Source: Dendrolimus kikuchii | Lineage: Eukaryota; Arthropoda; Insecta; Lepidoptera; Lasiocampidae | DNA length: 64,000 bases | Assembly: GCA_019925095.2 (NCBI GenBank) | Contig: CM034392.1 | Span: 23,657,887 to 23,721,886, forward strand | Direction of reading: 5' to 3' | Part shown: positions 61,774 through 64,000 of the stretch, one piece after another | Layout of the letters: each line of letters starts with the position of its first letter | Position numbering within the stretch: position 1 is the first letter of the stretch | The notes under the pieces: model-generated | The model's input: the letters and a program-made list of their open reading frames with translations, nothing else | What the model was told of the DNA's origin: nothing | Database searches by the model: none | Made by a program: the position numbers and the translations under genes

Positions 61774-61990
61774 CTTCCGTAATACGACGTCTGTACCAAA
61801 AAACGACCGAGTAACACAACGATAAACACACTCTAGCGTTTGTACTAACGTCTGTACACACACAAAAACGACCCGAGTCACATTCTATTTACAAATATTG
61901 TTTTGTTAATAAATTACGACGCGCGTCTTTTTAACGTCACTTTCCCGCGCGCTAGCTGCGATATGTATATCCTTATTCGCTCGAAGTTTG
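61774..61990 (-). promoter_or_regulatory. possible minus-strand promoter/5' exon, weaker
   Basis: A second CpG cluster (GACGCGCGTC at about 61919-61928, CCCGCGCGCT near 61946) lies upstream, on the minus strand, of a possible splice donor AAG/GTATTG at 61773-61774. There is no ORF and no recognised repeat. The donor is weaker than that at 37549, so this remains a compositional guess. Confidence 0.2.
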
Positions 61991-62329
61991 TTTTCCTCAC
62001 CCATATCTGCAAAAAAAAAAAAAAAATTATAGAACACTAATAAAAAAAAAAGTTTTTTTTTATTATTATTAACATCTCTATGGACTCGAGTTCCATACCC
62101 TTTTTTACTACTTAATTTCTATGAAAAATTTTAGAGTCCATACACGCTTATTGTTTATTTTTGTTAGTGTGTGACATTAATTTAGTGATTTATATGTTAT
62201 GGTGTACCTTAAGATTAACTTATAATATTAATTTATTCTAATTTTAATACTAAACTTATACTAATGTAGAGTGTATCTGTTACATGCTGGTGTTGTGAGG
62301 AAGTGCATGTGCAGTGTTGGCCTTATATC
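61991..62329. other. unassigned AT-rich DNA with an A-run
   Basis: A run of 15 A at 62010-62024 and an (A)n/(T)n pair near 62041-62060. No feature otherwise. Confidence 0.45.
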
Positions 62330-62760
62330 TATACTTATATATTGTCCTATCTAGTGCCATGTGTATTGTTTTTTTTCTTTTCTGTGCCTGGGTTATTAAT
62401 TTTTAGGCTCTTTGTGTCTTGGTGTGTTTGTGAAAAAGGTTTTTAGATACAAGGTTTTGAGATCCTGGATATCATGTAGCTGCAGAGCGCAAGCCAAGAC
62501 AAGTAAAACGAGCCCAAACACGACGGCTCTATCTTGTTTAGTACAGGAGTTCCTATGGCCACCTTCCGACTCCATCATCAGATCAGCTCCATGGTACCAT
62601 ATTATTGCATTGTCACGCGATATACATATGCGTGCAAAATTTCAGCTCAATCGGAAATCGGGAAGTTGGTCAAACTTAATTTGCGAGATTCCACCCGAAC
62701 TTACATACATACATATGTACATCCATTGTAAGTTAAATAAAAGCTTGTAAAAATAAGGTT
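62330..62760 (+). repeat. dispersed A-rich-ended repeat, unclassified
   Basis: GGCCACCTTCCGACTCCATC, AGATCAGCTCCATGGTACCA, GCAAAATTTCAGCTCAATCG and a final TAAATAAAAGCTTGTAAAAA. I know this string as a frequent lepidopteran repeat, but its class is not clear to me. The 112-codon ORF over it is not protein-like. Confidence 0.5.
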
Positions 62761-62974
62761 AGTCTTTGACGCGCCAAATTCTTAAAGTTATAAATCCGAA
62801 AATTTAGTTAAAAATTAACATTAGTTAGTTTCCCCCACGCTCAACCATGCAACGGTTCTTTAGAACATTTATTCCGCGTGCAACAATGATCTGGAGGAAA
62901 CGGCGTGGTTTTCCCTTTGCGCTATGACATGGGGTTCTTTTAAGGCCATTATAAAATTTCTTAGAAATCGACGA

Positions 62975-63068
62975 CACCCCTGGTGTTGCCAACGTCCATA
63001 GGCGACTGTAACCACTTTCCACCAGGTCAGCCGTCTGCCTGTATGCCTGCTTCAGGTAATAAAAAAAA
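62975..63068 (+). mobile_element. family A 3' end fragment
   Basis: GGTGTTGCCAACGTCCATAG, GCGACTGTAACCACTTTCCA and CCGTCTGCCTGTATGCCTG, followed by AATAAAAAAAAA, match the family A 3' end with many changes. Confidence 0.58.
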
Positions 63069-63194
63069 ATTTATGTGATACTTGTACCACAATTTTGCAT
63101 TTGACGTGGTAGAGCCATGCTGGGAATCACTTGATTAGTCCTTCGGGCCAGTTTGATCGGTGTGATTCCACACTCTCACAGGTTGTTCGGTCCT

Positions 63195-63680
63195 TGCCTA
63201 GTATGAGGTAGGTGGAAAATCGCTCCATCAATTTTGCTGTCTACCCTCTTACTGTGTGAGGTGACGGCCAATGCACAGGAAGGTAGATGCAGCCATTTTT
63301 AAAAACACTTACATCTGTCAAAGTTGTGACGAGAGATCGCGCCGTGCGTCTATTCTTCTAAATAGGTATATAAATTCCAATTGTAATCACTGGCCGTGCC
63401 AAGAACTTATTGTGTGATACTAGTGAACAGAAGTAACCACTCCAAAGTGAATTTGGTGCCGTGCGCTGTTCCTCTGTGTGCTGCAACCAGAACCAAGCCA
63501 GGAGAGGTCAGATCTCAAGGTTGGTGGAGCTTCTACTGCTTTTCTAGTGCAAGGATCTAAGCCAGATATCTATATTTCCCATACAGTCCATTATTATAAA
63601 ACCAGCGTTATTTGACCAAGGGCCGCCACACTACGTTACCCTTAGGCTACAGCGCCCCACACAGGTATCTGTCTCAAACT
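63195..63680 (+). repeat. dispersed repeat family G, copy 2
   Basis: The uninterrupted copy, from CTAGTATGAGGTAGGTGGAA to TAGGCTACAGCGCCCCACAC. Function and class are unknown; no ORF, TIR or tail is visible. It helps delimit the foreign middle of copy 1. Confidence 0.6.
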
Positions 63681-64000
63681 GTCAGCCTTGAGCTTTATTC
63701 CAAGTGTCTTTCCATGAAATCATTTTGCTTAGGTCTCTGTACCGTAAAATCAAGGTATAGTTAGATTATTATTATTAGGAAGTACGGAATAGTGGAACAT
63801 ATATTCTTACACTGCCCTAAATTACCACCCATATATATGATATATTACCTTCACATCATGATTGTCCTGTGAATATCAGTTACCCGTTAACTCTTGGTCG
63901 TACTAAAGTTGTATATATTAATAATATTTATTTATAATGTAATTAGTTTAATACAATTAATCTTTTGTGTTGTCTTCAGGTTATCAGAAAAGCGTTCTTC
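63681..64000. other. unassigned DNA at window end
   Basis: No frame or repeat recognised. Confidence 0.45.

Noticed and set aside
62396..62750. Two overlapping frames of 60 and 112 codons
   Set aside because: They lie on opposite strands of a common dispersed repeat with an A-rich end. Neither has conserved motifs.

Overview
This window looks like AT-rich nuclear DNA of an insect, most likely a lepidopteran (moth or butterfly). The call rests on its repeats. There are two tRNA-headed SINE families, RTE-clade LINE fragments that all end in (ATGT)n, small non-autonomous Helitrons with TC...CTAG ends inserted between A and T, and several A-tailed retroposons of kinds I know from lepidopteran genomes. 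I found no confident host protein-coding gene, rRNA, functional tRNA or CRISPR. Almost every readable protein frame is a decayed transposable-element fragment, so the window is probably intergenic DNA or part of a large intron.

Layout. 1-8 kb: palindromic MITEs, A-tailed retroposons, an antisense LTR fragment, Helitrons, an hAT-like transposase fragment and an RTE fragment next to a SINE split by a 375-bp insertion. 8.65-12.86 kb: a pair of inverted ~565-bp repeats about 3 kb apart that may be the ends of one old 4.2-kb element. 13-23 kb: a solo LTR, Helitrons (one nested), many RTE 3' ends and a SINE split by another retroposon. 23.6-26.9 kb: sparse. 28-36 kb: retroposon family D (including a head-to-tail dimer), LINE C-termini and nested SINEs. 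37.5-37.9 kb: a CpG-rich patch with a good splice donor on the minus strand, the best candidate for a host promoter and first exon. 38.5-39.4 kb: a retroposon with a 15-bp target duplication next to a TIR element with an 8-bp duplication. 40-47 kb: Helitrons, LINE remnants, a solo LTR and a retroposon. 48-49.2 kb: the longest RTE copy, with a 403-codon reverse-transcriptase frame. 53.2-55.7 kb: a TA-array palindrome split by a solo LTR, then an hAT-type MITE inside an RTE remnant. 56-61.3 kb: MITEs of several superfamilies. 61.8-64 kb: a second, weaker CpG patch and further retroposons.

Working together. These are not cooperating genes. They are layers of insertions. Short non-autonomous elements (SINEs, MITEs, Helitrons) depended on enzymes encoded elsewhere, and the only sizeable enzyme remnant here is the RTE reverse transcriptase. 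Nested insertions with target-site duplications (6671-7045 in a SINE, 16964-17292 in a SINE, 35112-35375 in a SINE, 15144-15430 in another repeat, 53271-53761 in a TA array, 54415-54700 in an RTE copy) give relative ages. Family names A to X are labels of mine for sequences that recur in this window; they are not database names.
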